64,000 nt of DNA, taken from assembly GCA_036925085.1 (NCBI GenBank), contig JAUPFP010000040.1, positions 899,939 through 963,938 on the forward strand, read 5' to 3'. The notes beneath the pieces were generated by a model. It saw only the letters and a program-made list of their open reading frames with translations, searched no databases and was not told the DNA's origin. Position 1 is the stretch's first letter. The number at the start of each line of letters is the position of its first letter. Positions 9,188 through 20,031 of this stretch are shown here, piece by piece. This stretch comes from Brachycybe producta. Taxonomy: Eukaryota; Arthropoda; Diplopoda; Playtdesmida; Andrognathidae. Both the position numbers and the translations under genes were made by a program.

Positions 9188-9713
9188 TTAAGTGTTCTGA
9201 AATGCACCCTTATATTAGATTCATTACACTTTGTTAAGAGATTTTTCCCCATTGAATATTAGTGCGAGAACACGTAACGAGAAAGACTCCGAGAAATGGA
9301 AGAAGGAAAAAAAAAGTGGAGTACGGAAGGGAGGAAGTGTACTAGGGAGGAGGAGGAGGGGGTCTTCGACCTCATTCCTTGTTCTCTACTGTGTATCACC
9401 ACCTCTTCACCCACACTTTTTCATCCCCCCCCACCCTCACACACAAGAGAGATCTCAACTCATCTCCTAATAATTATCACTCTCACCACACACATCTTCA
9501 TCTACGCCGATAGAAAAGAGAAGAAGCCAATAATTGTCCTCGAGTAGGTGAGTCAGGTAAGTTACAAAAAAACGCCCTTAAATAATATCAACGATAATAA
9601 TAATAATTCTATCCTCAAATGTAATTAATATCAATATCTATAATAAAGAGAAACCCGGCACGTGTTTTGTACATCAGGCATGTATTGTAATAAGGACAGG
9701 GAGATACAGTCGT
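9188..9713. other. Non-coding stretch, low-complexity pieces
   Basis: Contains purine-rich (9296-9362) and C-rich/CA-rich pieces (9425-9450) and AATAATAATAAT at about 9593-9607. No gene-like coding pattern. Confidence 0.5.
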
Positions 9714-9805
9714 TTGGCCCAGCCCCTTTTTATGAGCGTCATACCAAATATCAACCAATTACAAATTGAAAAAGGGCGCGAGGCATGTGACGTCAGACCA
9801 AGGTC
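9714..9805. repeat. Half copy of the TCCGCCC-type foldback family
   Basis: Matches the left half of the element at 11051-11210 (words TATGAGCGTCA, CCAAATATCAACCAATTA, CATGTGACGTCAGACC) and lacks the right arm. Confidence 0.6.
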
Positions 9806-9843
9806 GCAATGAGTGGCGGAATCTGGGCACAAGTGGTGATCAC

Positions 9844-10053
9844 ACAGGCAATTAGAAAACGGGATGAACAGAAGTTGGTTCCGCCTTTTTTATGATGAAC
9901 GGCAACTTCTAATTGGTTTGTTGTGTGGTTCGACGTTGAAAAGGGCAGAGCATGATGTGACGTCAGACTACATAACCAACCAATTAGAAGTTGCCATTCA
10001 TCATAAAAAAGGCGGAGCCAACTTCTGTTCATCCCGTTTTCTAATTGCCTGTG
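9844..10053. mobile_element. Foldback MITE, ACAGGCAG family
   Basis: Arms ACAGGCAATTAGAAAACGGG and its inverted complement, with inner GGCAACTTCTAATTGG / CCAATTAGAAGTTGCC. Flanks GTGATCAC and ATGACCAC may be a decayed 8-bp duplication (two mismatches). The small ORFs on both strands are simply the palindrome read from each side. Confidence 0.8.
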
Positions 10054-10089
10054 ATGACCACCGCCTTGCTTGTCAGCGATGATCCAGAA

Positions 10090-10375
10090 TTAAAAGATGA
10101 CAACGATTAAGAACCAGTTCGCCAATTACTGAAACTGATAGAACCGGATCGCCAGTATATAGGTCGAACTGATAAGAACTGGTTTCGAACCGAGTAGATT
10201 CGGTTCGGTTCTACCCTTTGCCACCTCTAAAATCTAATGTGCTGCGCATATCTGCTAATGCATATTGGGAACCGGATCAGAACAGGATTCCAAAAAATCG
10301 CGAACCACGAACCGATTAAACCGGTTCCGAACCGAAAATAAACGGTTTGGTTATAACCTTTGTCACCCTCTAAGA
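10090..10375. repeat. GAACCGGTT-family repeats
   Basis: Runs of GAACCGGTT, GAACCGATTAAACCGG and GGTTCGGTTCTACC words, in both orientations, ending near CACCCTCTA. They match the complete element at 41117-41462, including the terminal words. Confidence 0.65.
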
Positions 10376-11050
10376 TTAAAAGGTCAAGCCACAATGGTCT
10401 GCACTGACATACCAGGTCAGTTTTTTTTTCAATGGTAGTTCATGTGAACCAAACACCTCGTCAACCACTTTGTGGCACCACAAAGTACTGCTGCCACAAA
10501 ATTGTCCATGTAAACCCCGACATCAAATTTGATAGGTGAGGCCTTCCCCCCCCCCCCCAAATCCCTAATTTTTCTTAACCCGGAACATCCCCCACCCCCA
10601 ATACCAGAATCTTTCTGAATCCCTCCTCCCCCACCCCCAATCCCTCAAACAGACAATAAAAGAAAAGAATTTCTGAAATCGTTAAGTTTGATTCTTATTG
10701 GACAGAAGTCGATCAATAAAGATGGAGAGAAAAAAACCAAAAATGAGGTTTTACCCACCTCCTCTCCACGCACCCTAAACCCTCAAAGTTCTATAGGTAA
10801 TTCAGTTGCCCCCCCCCCCTCCTTCCCAACCGCCTTAGAAATAAAACACCTCCACCCCCTCCCCCCTCCCCTGAAAAACACAAATAAAAACCCGACACAC
10901 ATGTCCCGAAACGATATTTGTCAAGATGTGCAAATAAAAAGAAAAAAATACACAAAACATAAATAATCAATTTTTCCATTTCCACTTTTATTTCATTTCT
11001 TGAATGAACTTCTTGTGACGTCATCGGAGGACAGGCATCTGTAGACAGCT
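10376..11050. other. Non-coding stretch with poly-C tracts
   Basis: Several C-runs (10546-10558, 10810-10820, 10855-10870) in a purine-poor context. The 92- and 104-residue ORFs here are low-complexity and overlap on opposite strands. No gene. Confidence 0.5.
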
Positions 11051-11210
11051 TCAGAATTTCTTTGGCTCCGCCCCTTTTATGAGCGTCAGACCAAATATCA
11101 ACCAATTAGAAATTGAAAAGGGCGGAGCATGTGACATCAGACCCAGTAACAAACCAATTAGAAATCGATGACGTTCATAAAAGGGCGGAGTCAAAGAAAT
11201 TCTGCTAAAA
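11051..11210. mobile_element. Foldback MITE, GCTCCGCCC subfamily
   Basis: Inverted arms around AGAATTTCTTTGGCTCCGCCC and GGGCGGAGTCAAAGAAATTCT, with internal AACCAATTAGAAAT words. Related copies lie at 9714-9805 and 49613-49757. Confidence 0.75.
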
Positions 11211-11284
11211 TCTGTATGATTATAATTAATTAAGCTGGTTTTTTAAAATGTAAACGTTCCTCGAACTCTGGTTATTCCCGTCTC

Positions 11285-11790
11285 TATCAAAGCTAACAAC
11301 AAAACACAAACACAAAACAGAAACTCGAGACAATTTGGCGACTATTCTAAAACATTTATGCAACTTTTGTGTTTTGTTTTGTCTGCAATTTCACAAACTA
11401 TTCCATTGTTTCGCCGCCACATGTCGGTAAACATCAAAACGGTTTGTGTTTTGTCTCGATACTATTGCAACATTTTGTCAATTCCTTGTTTGTGTGTAAA
11501 ACACAATTTGTTTGTGTTGTCTCACGAATGTGTTGCAGATTTGTCTTGAGTACTGATGAGGCTGGATCCACATCAAACTGACAAAACAGAAAATCAAGTG
11601 TTTGGAGACAAATTGTCGACTATTCTAAAACATTTCTGCGACTTTCGTGTTTTGTTTGCAATATCACACAAACTATTCCATGTCCCGCCGCCACAACTCG
11701 GGTAAACATAAAAATGTTTGTGTTTTGTCTCTGTATATTATGCAACATTTTGTCAATTCCTTGTCTGTGCAGTTGTGGACAGTTAGTATT
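11285..11790. repeat. Repeats of the GGATCCACATCAA / TTTTGTCT family
   Basis: Two partial tandem copies share TTCACAAACTATTCCATG, GTCGGTAAACATCAAAA and TTTGTGTTTTGTCTC words. The same words occur at 15330-15765 and, in inverted arrangement, at 20411-20797, where complete termini are visible. Confidence 0.7.
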
Positions 11791-11992
11791 TAAAACAACT
11801 CATGCAAATACACCACACGTCGCGCCAAAGCGTCGTCATTTTTTTTATGTCGATTACGCCAATTTTTGAACAGCACGGGGTCCACGTCACCGCCGATTCA
11901 TTTTCTCGTCGGCTCATCAGCTATTTCGAGTGGTCCATTTGAACAATACACACGCACAGTAGAGAGCGACGTTACCTTAACTAACTTTAAAA

Positions 11993-12432
11993 CTAGGGAT
12001 GAGGCATTCGAATCCTCGAATCTTGAAAAAGATTCGAGATTCGAAAACTCGAATCTTCACGCTTTTTTTCGTCTTTCGAATCTTTCGAATCCTAACCTTA
12101 AAAAAACTGTTAAAAACTTTGGTAAAATTAGTTTTAACTCCATTGACGTCCAATAGAAAACGTTCACTAACAAATAAAACCGGCGATTGTTGGTTATTTC
12201 GGTGTTGTATCCGGATCACCAATGGATCACCTTATTGTGCGACCCTGAGTGAAGCCACACTGTGTTTTTTATTATTAATAATTTAATATTTAATATTATT
12301 TCATTTATTTGTATCTTCTTAATGAATAATATAGGATTCTTATATTTGAAGGATTCGAGAGATTCGGGATATTCGAGAACCTTTTAGGATTCGGATTCGA
12401 GAAAATTTAGGATTTATTCCACCTCTTAATTA
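11993..12432. repeat. GATTCGA-rich foldback element
   Basis: Opens TAGGGATGAGGCATTCGAATCC, closes near GGATTTATTCCACCTCTTA, and is rich in self-complementary TTCGAATC words. A related inverted piece lies at 13085-13320. ORFs on both strands across it are by-products of the symmetry. Confidence 0.65.
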
Positions 12433-13084
12433 TAAACTCATGGTCTGAACTAAGCCTAATATCTGATTTATAATATTTTAGCAGCGATCGTAGTGGAACC
12501 AATTTGAATTAACTTTAAATCATGATTGAATTTGAAAAAAAAAACACCAATTAAGAAGGGGAGGACGAGGAGGAGGAGGAGGAGGAAGAAAGTCATAATT
12601 ACTTGCGATGTTTTCAAGCATGCTAATGAGCTGTAGGCCTATATATACCTACCTATATATATACATAATATAGGTGTGTGCGTAATAAAGAAACAGTATG
12701 ACCCAAATGTGAACATTTTTATGTTGCAATATCCACCAGCCTTCTGTTTTCTTCATTTCTCTTTTTTTCTTTCTAGGGGGCCAACCCTCCCCTTAAACTT
12801 AATGGGCAATCAAAAATATATTTCATCACTTCTCAGTTCTGACAAAAAACACGAATTCAATCGATTGAATTCGTCTTTTGATTAATATTGACTGTGTGTA
12901 CCCCATCTCCCCCCCCCCCACCCCACCCAATCTAAAACGATTCCATATCATAGCAAGGACATGGATTGGAGGTGGAGGCTAGCTAGTTATCAGATAAACA
13001 CATAAAGTAAAGATCTAAGTAATAACGTCACAGCCGGTTCACTACCAGAGGGTCGAAAAATGCTAATGTAAAATAGGACGGTAG
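12433..13084. other. Non-coding stretch with GGA microsatellite and C-run
   Basis: AT-rich with a short (AGG)n tract at about 12560-12588, a TATATA patch near 12640-12670, and a C-run near 12910-12920. Nothing gene-like. Confidence 0.5.
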
Positions 13085-13320
13085 GACAAATTTTAAATTT
13101 TCTCGAATTCGAATCCGAATCGGTTCTCGAATCCTTCATATAAGAATCCTATTATTATTCATTAAGAAAAGATACAAATAAATGAAATAATATTAAATAT
13201 TAAATTATAAATAATTAAAAAAACACAGTGTGGCTTCACTCAGGGTCAGGCCACAAGGTGATTCATTGGTGATCCGGATAACCACCGAAATTGCCAACAA
13301 TCGCCGGGTTTTTTTTATTA
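13085..13320. repeat. Inverted partial copy of the GATTCGA element
   Basis: Contains AATCCGAATCGGTTCTCGAA, then sequence that is the reverse complement of 12170-12330 (for example CACAGTGTGGCTTCACTCAGGG). It shows no complete left and right ends. Confidence 0.65.
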
Positions 13321-13691
13321 ACTGAGCCATTATGGTTAGGTTTATGTTATGTAATACCCTGTATTTCCCGATTTTGTGATGATAATGCTACCTTAGAGTC
13401 CCTGACCCCCAATTCCTCCGAGGTTAAGGATACTGATAGGTCAAATCAATTTCCTGTTATTGACTAAGGATGTGGATGGATACCGATTGAGGTTACGGTC
13501 CCTTTGGACGTGAGCGCACATACCCAACAGTGTAAAGATCCATGTCTCGTGTGTGGAATTCCAGTTCACGTCCTATAATGGGGCCCGTGGACATCGCAAT
13601 GTCGCATAAAACCATTTTCGTACTTAATTATAGTTGAGAGGAACTAGGAATCTTAGAGAATGATCCCGAGCAGCAAGGGTCAGGTAAAGGC

Positions 13692-13899
13692 ACAGGCAGT
13701 TAGAAATCGGGAAAAACTTCAGTTGGCTCCGCCCTTTTTATGACGCCCGGCAACTTCTAATTGGTAAGGATATGTAGTCTGAAGTCACATGCTCCGCCCT
13801 TTTCAACGTCGAACTACACAACAAACCAATTAGAAGTTGCCGGTCGTCATAACAAGGGCGGAGCCAACTGAAGTTTTCCCCGTTTTCTAACTGCCTATG
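13692..13899. mobile_element. Foldback MITE with exact 8-bp target duplication
   Basis: ACAGGCAG family: arms ACAGGCAGTTAGAAATCGG and CGTTTTCTAACTGCCTA, with inner TCCGCCC and GGGCGGAGCC. The 8-bp sequence GTAAAGGC occurs at 13684-13691 and again at 13900-13907. This is the clearest target duplication for this family in the window. Confidence 0.88.
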
Positions 13900-14190
13900 G
13901 TAAAGGCATCCACCTTGAGACCACCACGCCCAAGAAGACATCTTTAACTTCTTCTCAGAAGATTAAGGTGGTTTCCACCCTAATTATAAGCCAAGAAACC
14001 CAAACGTGGTTCCTGTAACAGTGCTCCACTTTTACACTACTGTCACGTCTTCACACAGAGGCAGACTATGAGACATTCACATAAGCAAGCCTTGTATAGA
14101 TGGCACTAAACTAGAAAGCTCAAATAGCACAACACAATGGGTGCTGACCAACTAGTCAAATTAACTATACATAATCTAGGCCTACATAAG

Positions 14191-14398
14191 ACAGGCATTT
14201 AGAAATCGGGAAGAACTTCAGTTGGTTCCGCCCTTGTTATGACGACTGGCAACCTCTAATTGGTTGGTTATGTAGTCTGACGTCACATGCTCCGCCCCTT
14301 TTCAACGTCGAACCACACAACAAACCAATTAGAAGTTGCCAGTCGTCATAAAAAATGGCGGAGCCAACTGAAGATCTTCCCGATTACTAAATGCCTGT
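14191..14398. mobile_element. Foldback MITE, ACAGGCA family
   Basis: Arms ACAGGCATTTAGAAATCGGG and CCCGATTACTAAATGCCTGT. Flanks CTACATAAG and CTACATAG look like a slightly decayed duplication. It lies only about 17 bp from the next element at 14416. Confidence 0.85.
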
Positions 14399-14415
14399 AT
14401 CTACATAGTGGTATT

Positions 14416-14782
14416 TAGACCTGTGCCCCGTAGCATATTGATCGGCGGCGGCGGGCGAGGGTAAATACGAGCAGCGGCGGCGGCGACTACCGGCGTCTGA
14501 AATTGAACATATCGAACAACTATATCGATTTATCAATACATTGAATGTGGTAATTATCGATATAAATTGAAATCGATAAATATCGAATATGGTATCATTT
14601 CATTCTTATGGCAGTTTTTTAAACAAAACCAACCAAAACAAATTTGAATTCGGCGGCCGCCAGTCATACACCGGCGGCGAGTGGCGGCGGGTTTTTAAAA
14701 AAAAGTACAAGCGGCGAGCGGCGGCGTTTTTAGCTTCAAAAACACCGGCGGCGGCGGTTTCGCCCGGCGGCGCACAGGTCTA
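14416..14782. mobile_element. CGG-rich MITE with exact 8-bp target duplication
   Basis: Terminal inverted repeats TAGACCTGTGC and GCACAGGTCTA, flanked by GTGGTATT at 14408-14415 and 14783-14790. The 367-bp interior has two GC-rich ends made of GGCGGC repeats around an AT-rich core with ATCGATAT words. The 8-bp duplication is typical of hAT transposons; no coding sequence remains, so it would move with a transposase supplied elsewhere. Confidence 0.88.
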
Positions 14783-14799
14783 GTGGTATTCGATTTGTA

Positions 14800-15320
14800 T
14801 GAAAAATGGCGGTAATTGTTAACTGTACTACCACCAACATCCACTAGGTGGCGTACAACCAGGTTAACTTTAACTTACATAAACACAATGAATGCTTTTC
14901 AGGCTACAAATGGGTTAACACCAAAGTAACCTATAACCAACATTAAGACGTAGCTTGGACTATATGCAGGTTGTCTGAATTAAGTATTAGGAACAAACAA
15001 GTTAACACAAATCAATGTTAATTGACACAAGACACTAATTCACAAGTCAATTAAGTAATTCACAAATTTATGCGCTCAAAGCAATACAAGACAATCACAC
15101 AGTCATGACGACATAAACATCCTCCATGTATGTCTCGGGACTCGAATCTTCGACTTCGAATTCCTCAAGCAGAGTGACCTTCTATGATGAACCCCACCAT
15201 AGATCAGCTGATATGTTTCAGTTGAAACGCGGAAGTTCCTTGTTTGAGCTGAAATATCTGACACCCATCAGATGTAACTTTTTAGCTCCGATACAATGAG
15301 CAAACTGCGGGATTTTATTA
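14800..15320. other. Non-coding stretch, nothing recognised
   Basis: No inverted repeat or coding pattern was found apart from short low-complexity patches. Confidence 0.45.
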
Positions 15321-15329
15321 TACTTTTGT

Positions 15330-15765
15330 GTGTGATTCTTCAGAGACGAATCCACATCAAAGCCGACAAAACAAAAACTCAAGTGTTTCGAGACAAATTG
15401 GCGACAATTCTAAAACATTTTTGCGACTTACAAGTGTTTTGTCTGCAATTTCACAAACTATTCCATGTCTTCCGCGGCTCATGTCGGTAAACATCAAAAG
15501 GTTTTTGTTTTGTCTCGGCATTATGCAACATTTTGTCATCTCTTGTATGTGCAACAACAGAACAGTTGTGTGGTTTACGTAGGAGACAGCTATAGAAACA
15601 AAAACAAAACCAAAATTTGTTGTGGTTTTGTCTTGAGTAGTGCTGACAGTTGTTTTGGTTTTTTTTTTTTTTTTTTTTCAAAATCAGCTTTTTCTGATGA
15701 TTTTTTTGCATTTCTGCCTCGAACTCATGTTGCAACATTTGTCAGCTTAATGTGAATCCGGCCCA
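15330..15765. repeat. Repeat of the GGATCCACATCAA / TTTTGTCT family
   Basis: Starts near GAATCCACATCAAAG and ends near TTAATGTGAATCCGGCC, which is the inverted form of the start. Internal TTCACAAACTATTCCATG and GTCGGTAAACATCAAAA match 11285-11790. Confidence 0.75.
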
Positions 15766-15888
15766 AGTCTAAAAGAAACCCGTCTTCCGACTACAATTAG
15801 GCTGATACCCATATCTCACATGACAAGAGAGGGTTGGATATGGAGGCTAGCAATTAGAAGAATACATTATAGACTGAGTGTGTAGACC

Positions 15889-16090
15889 ACAGGCAATTAG
15901 AAGTCGGAACGAAAAGTTGGCTCCGCTCTTTGTATGACGAACACAACTTCTAATTGGTTGGTTATGTAGTCTGATGTCACATGCTCCGCCCTTTTCAACG
16001 TCGAACCACACAACAAACCAATTAGAAGTTGCCGGTCGTCATAAAAAGGTCGGAGCCAACGGAAGTTCGTCCCGATTTCTAACTGCGTGT
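15889..16090. mobile_element. Foldback MITE, ACAGGCA family
   Basis: Arms ACAGGCAATTAGAAGTCGG and CCGATTTCTAACTGCGTGT, inner TCCGC and CGGAGCC. Flanks GTGTAGACC (15880-15888) and GTGTAGAACC (16091-16100) support an 8-9 bp target duplication. Confidence 0.85.
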
Positions 16091-16169
16091 GTGTAGAACC
16101 AGCTAGAAGCCATTTCCTATAACCTCCACTTCCAACCCTTGTCATAGTAAAGGATGTAATTGGACGGAG

Positions 16170-16335
16170 AACAAGAACAGACAAGACAGTTCTTCTGCCC
16201 AGCAGTAAGATTTCGTTGGCCCCGCCCTTTTATGAGCATCATCAATTTCTAATTGGTTTGTTATTTTGTCTGAAGGCTCACAAAAAGGCGAGGCAAACGA
16301 AATCTTACTGCTGGGCAGAACTGCCTGTAGGCAGA
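16170..16335. mobile_element. Foldback MITE, CAGTAAGATTTCGT subfamily
   Basis: Arms AGTTCTTCTGCCCAGCAG and CTGCTGGGCAGAACTG with inner CCCCGCCC and GGCGAGGC. It shares the core of the ACAGGCAG family but has its own terminal arms. Confidence 0.8.
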
Positions 16336-16867
16336 ACACCCTGCTTCTCCCCCCAAATTCCAACCCACCGCCCACATTTTCTCCATATCTTATTTCCCCC
16401 CCCCCCCCCCCCCCCCTCCTTTTAAAGATGGTTAATTTTAATTTCATCTGCGAAGCCAAGTGAAAAAAACACAAAAAGTTTTAATCTAACCTTCGCCACT
16501 GTTAATTAAACAAGAAATTAAACTTGAATGTAAATAATTTACAGCCTTACTCTTTTTTTTTTTTTCCTATTCTCTTTTCATAGCAACCATGAGCTATTAA
16601 ATTCCCCTGACTCTCTTTAACCCTTTTGAATTTAGAGCAATTAAAATATACTTTCGGTTATAACAACAACAGAAAGTGAGTCAGGCTATTATTCCATAGA
16701 CAGTAGCGCTACCTAACGACGACCGCTATATAATACACTTGACGAAAACAAAACAAAATTGATTGACAGCTGTCAAGTCCACGCGCTTCTTCATTCTTCA
16801 AAAGGATTGTCTATCATTAATTAGGTCATTCCTCATTTCAACTCGAAGCAATATCTTTTTAAAAGAA

Positions 16868-17076
16868 GGAGAAACCGCTTAACACGAAATGAAAAATGAA
16901 AAAATTTAAAATTTATATCATTTTTCAAACGAAATATTGGATAACACAACAATTCGGATAATACGAAATATATATTTTCGGTCCCCTTTTTTTTTAAAGG
17001 GGCCCGAAAATATATATTTCGTATTATCCGAATTGTTGTGTTATCCAATATTTCGTGTTAACCGTTTTCGTATTAA
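16868..17076. repeat. Near-perfect palindrome, pogo-like foldback
   Basis: Two arms of about 50 bp (16930-16981 and about 17004-17054) are exact reverse complements around a T-rich centre. They include GATAATACGAAATATATA. Outer words GAAACCGCTTAACACGAAA and TTTCGTGTTAACCG match the CAGTGAAAACCG elements at 53153-53720 and 61241-61550. Confidence 0.85.
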
Positions 17077-17151
17077 ACGATTTCTACATTTATCCAATGA
17101 GACACAAACTTGACCTCTCAACTCCTCCCACTCAAAGCATTATTTTAAACA

Positions 17152-17305
17152 CAGGCAGTTGGGCGCAGCTAGAAAAATTCTGTTAGCCACGCCCTTTTAT
17201 AAGCATCAGAAAAATAAATCCCATAACAAATAGAATATAACACGTAACAATATCAGAACGAACGTTTTCTGGCTGCGCCCAACTCTTTCTCTGTTTTAAA
17301 ACTCC
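17152..17305. mobile_element. Foldback MITE, GTTGGGCGCAGC subfamily
   Basis: Arms CAGTTGGGCGCAGCTAGAAA and TTTTCTGGCTGCGCCCAACT with an inner CCACGCCC box. Related in layout to the neighbouring GCTCCGCCC foldbacks. Confidence 0.75.
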
Positions 17306-17721
17306 ACGTGCTTCGGAACGTTGTCACTCTTCAAATCGATCTGTGACGTCATTCATCACAAATAAAGAACCACACCCCTCTACATTTCTGATTTGACCAA
17401 TTAAGTTTACGTGCTCGTTCCCTCCCTCCCCCCCCCCATTTAGCTCCACCCACCACACCCATTGTCCATTGAACTAATTTTTCTAATGAAAAACTCCAAA
17501 AAAACATTCACTTGTTTTCTATATTTAAAAAAAAACCAACACAGTAACCGGAAGTCTCACCGGAAGTACCATTAGTCATAAACCAAATCTATGCTCCCCT
17601 GCTTTTAAATTTCACTTTGTGATATCAAATTACACATCATGAGATAGCGACTAGAAAATTTTTTTTTAAAAAAAAAAAAAAACAGCACACAAAAAATTAT
17701 GCTTTATGTAACAAAAAATAC

Positions 17722-17885
17722 TGGTTAGAGGCTAGAGTTTACCTAGAGTTGCCCTGCAACTGGCCTTTTGGCTTGTATAGGTTAATTCTAGTCTCTATAA
17801 CGTCTCTTTGGTTGAGAGAAAAAAACCTCATCATTTGTTGCCTTCCTAATAAGAAGCTGAGATTTCTTATCTAGCCTCTAACCCT
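17722..17885. repeat. GGTTAGAGGCTAG foldback
   Basis: GGTTAGAGGCTAGA at the left and TCTAGCCTCTAACC at the right. A shorter version is at 22652-22711, and single ends of the same word occur elsewhere (about 18198). Confidence 0.75.
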
Positions 17886-18070
17886 AACAACCATTCTATA
17901 TAATTCGTTATATGTTACCGCCAAAATAAAGAATTTCTGAATCTAAAAACGTCACACATTCTAGTATTCATCGATTTATACAGCGGTGAGACATCTCACT
18001 ACAATAGAACAAAAAAAAAATCAATGAATAATAGAAATGTGTAGAAAGACTGACTGATTGATTTCGCTTC

Positions 18071-18122
18071 TTATAAGACATTCTGCAAATTGTTAGACAA
18101 TTTGTAAAATGTCTTATAAAGC
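18071..18122. repeat. Hairpin
   Basis: CTTATAAGACATT and AATGTCTTATAAAG, with inner AAATTGT / ACAATTT, form a strong stem of about 24 bp. Confidence 0.7.
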
Positions 18123-18611
18123 GCCATCTAGAAAATATACTGTGCAGAAATAGATTATTCTCACATTGTCAGCACAATAGAAACCGATTAGATATCGATT
18201 AGAGGCTAGAAAAATAAATACCGAGAGGAAAACTGATTAAAAAAAAAACACACCGAAACACCTTACGACAAAGGCCAAAGGTTAAAAGTACGGATACACG
18301 TGCGGCACGCGATTTATCTACAACCAATGAAGAAGAAAAAAAAACCGCTGTGAGAAACTTATTTCTTTGATGAGTACATTGAGTACCGTAACGATGTCCG
18401 TGAGTGACCGGCCGGAAGTTTTACCATTGGGAGGTGGCTAAAAAGCGAGCTCGCGAGTTTTTTAAAAAGGGGCGGAGCCTCTTCGTTTATGGGTGGAGCC
18501 AAACGGAAGCGAGCTCAATAAAAAAATAAATTAATTAACGGCTGCGCGTGCGATTGAACTAAAGAAACAAAACCCCCCCAAAAAAAACAATCGGTATTTT
18601 AGTGAACTTAC

Positions 18612-18860
18612 CTGCGGCATGTTGGATTGTAACTGTCGTTCCAATGAATCACGTTCCTTTTCAACGTCTGTCATCTTTCCCTGCATTTCAGCCAGTTGTT
18701 CTTGAGTCTCTCTTAACGTTTCCATTAGTTTATCCCTTTCATCCAACATATTGACCATTAATTGCTCGAAATTCGCTTCTTCTCCCGAATATTGTGAACT
18801 TCGAGAGGCAATACTGTCCTCCGAAATAGTCGGCATCACGTCACACATCATATTCCACAT
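18612..18860 (-). CDS. PPFIA: Liprin-alpha, first coding exon (rest not in view)
   Basis: Liprin-alpha is a scaffold of presynaptic active zones and cell-matrix contacts that binds LAR-type phosphatases, RIM and kinesin. The exon encodes 83 residues. After the ATG at 18860 (other in-frame ATGs at 18851 and 18848) come MMCDVMPTISED and FEQLMVNMLDERDKLMETLR, the highly conserved liprin-alpha N-terminus that leads into the coiled coil. The exon ends in phase 0 at CAG before GTAAGT. Vertebrate liprins usually start MMCEVMP, so 18851 may be the real start. No later exon was found in the 18.6 kb to the left, so the next intron is long or the remaining exons lie outside the window. Confidence 0.9.
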
Positions 18861-20031
18861 TTTGTACAACACAAACAACACTTCACTTTTTAAGATTAGA
18901 GAAAAAAAAAAAACCCACCTTCTTTCTTCTTCAAAAAAATAAAAGAATAAAACACTAACACACACTTTCGTCTTCGTCGGATCTAATTGTAAACGAAAAA
19001 CGATTAAAAACGGTCGTAAAATGCGTCAGAAAAAAAAAATAGAAGAAAATGAGAAGAAGAAAAAAAAAAACTTGCGGTCAATCGTTTATGAGCCGCTTTC
19101 GCGACATCCTAAAAAAAAGGACCATTTCGTACCGAATTCCAACTGATAAATGGCCCTTTTGTATTCCTGAGTACAACATCTGAAGTCGCGAACACAATCC
19201 GATCACAAAATATCCAATAAAAAGCTCGAAAATCAAAGGAGAATGAGTTTTTCTGGCTCAAAAAAAATGCTAAAATGCCATTTTGATTCATTCTCCTCCG
19301 ACTCCGTCCTCCCATAATACATCATTAAAGAACCCGTTTACAAATAGAGTACTTCGAGCGCTAACAAATCTCATAAGTTACGCATAAAATCAAACTGACT
19401 GGAGCGCTCCGAGCAAACCCGTTTTCTTTTCTAATGCCGCCAAACTTTACAGATTGGCCGGAAGTTTGTTAATAATTTGTATAAAAGAAACAAAAAACAC
19501 ATCTTAAACTAAATAATAAAAATATATTTGTCATCCATAAAACAATAAATAGTCATACATAGTAAATTATAATTGCGAATGAGGCATTAATAATTATAAT
19601 GAAAAGTCGGACAGTAAACGGATCACTCGGAGCACCGCACCTACTTTGAATCTTCATGTATCTTAATAGGAATTGCTGCACCAAAACATCCAAAAATAAA
19701 CACAGTTTGATTTCCTTGAACAAATACTATAGTTCACATGAGAACACATTTGTGATGCCACATCTCAGCGTCCTAATATGGCGGCATGCAATTTAGTTAG
19801 CTTTAAAAAAAACGCCATATTCGGTTACCCTTATATCAATTGCAATTAGTGCTTCAAACGTTTGCGTTATGTTTCTACACTTATGTCCATCCATCACGTA
19901 TCTTGGTGGCCGCAACGATGGCGGAACCGAAACATGACGTTTGATGATTTCCAACCTTTTTTCAATCGTTTTTACTCATCTTTATAACGTTGAAATGCTC
20001 GTGAATTTGCTCGAATTCTGTACATACGTGT
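18861..20031. promoter_or_regulatory. Divergent upstream region between liprin-alpha and TMEM183
   Basis: The two genes are transcribed away from each other, so their promoters must lie here or beyond. No clear TATA box in a useful place was seen. A putative decayed inverted pair is GAGTACTTCGAGCGC (about 19347) and GGATCACTCGGAGCACC (about 19620). The rest shows no repeat that I recognise. Confidence 0.5.

Noticed and set aside
9793-10082. Pair of similar ORFs on opposite strands
   Set aside because: They are the two arms of one palindromic MITE read from each side.
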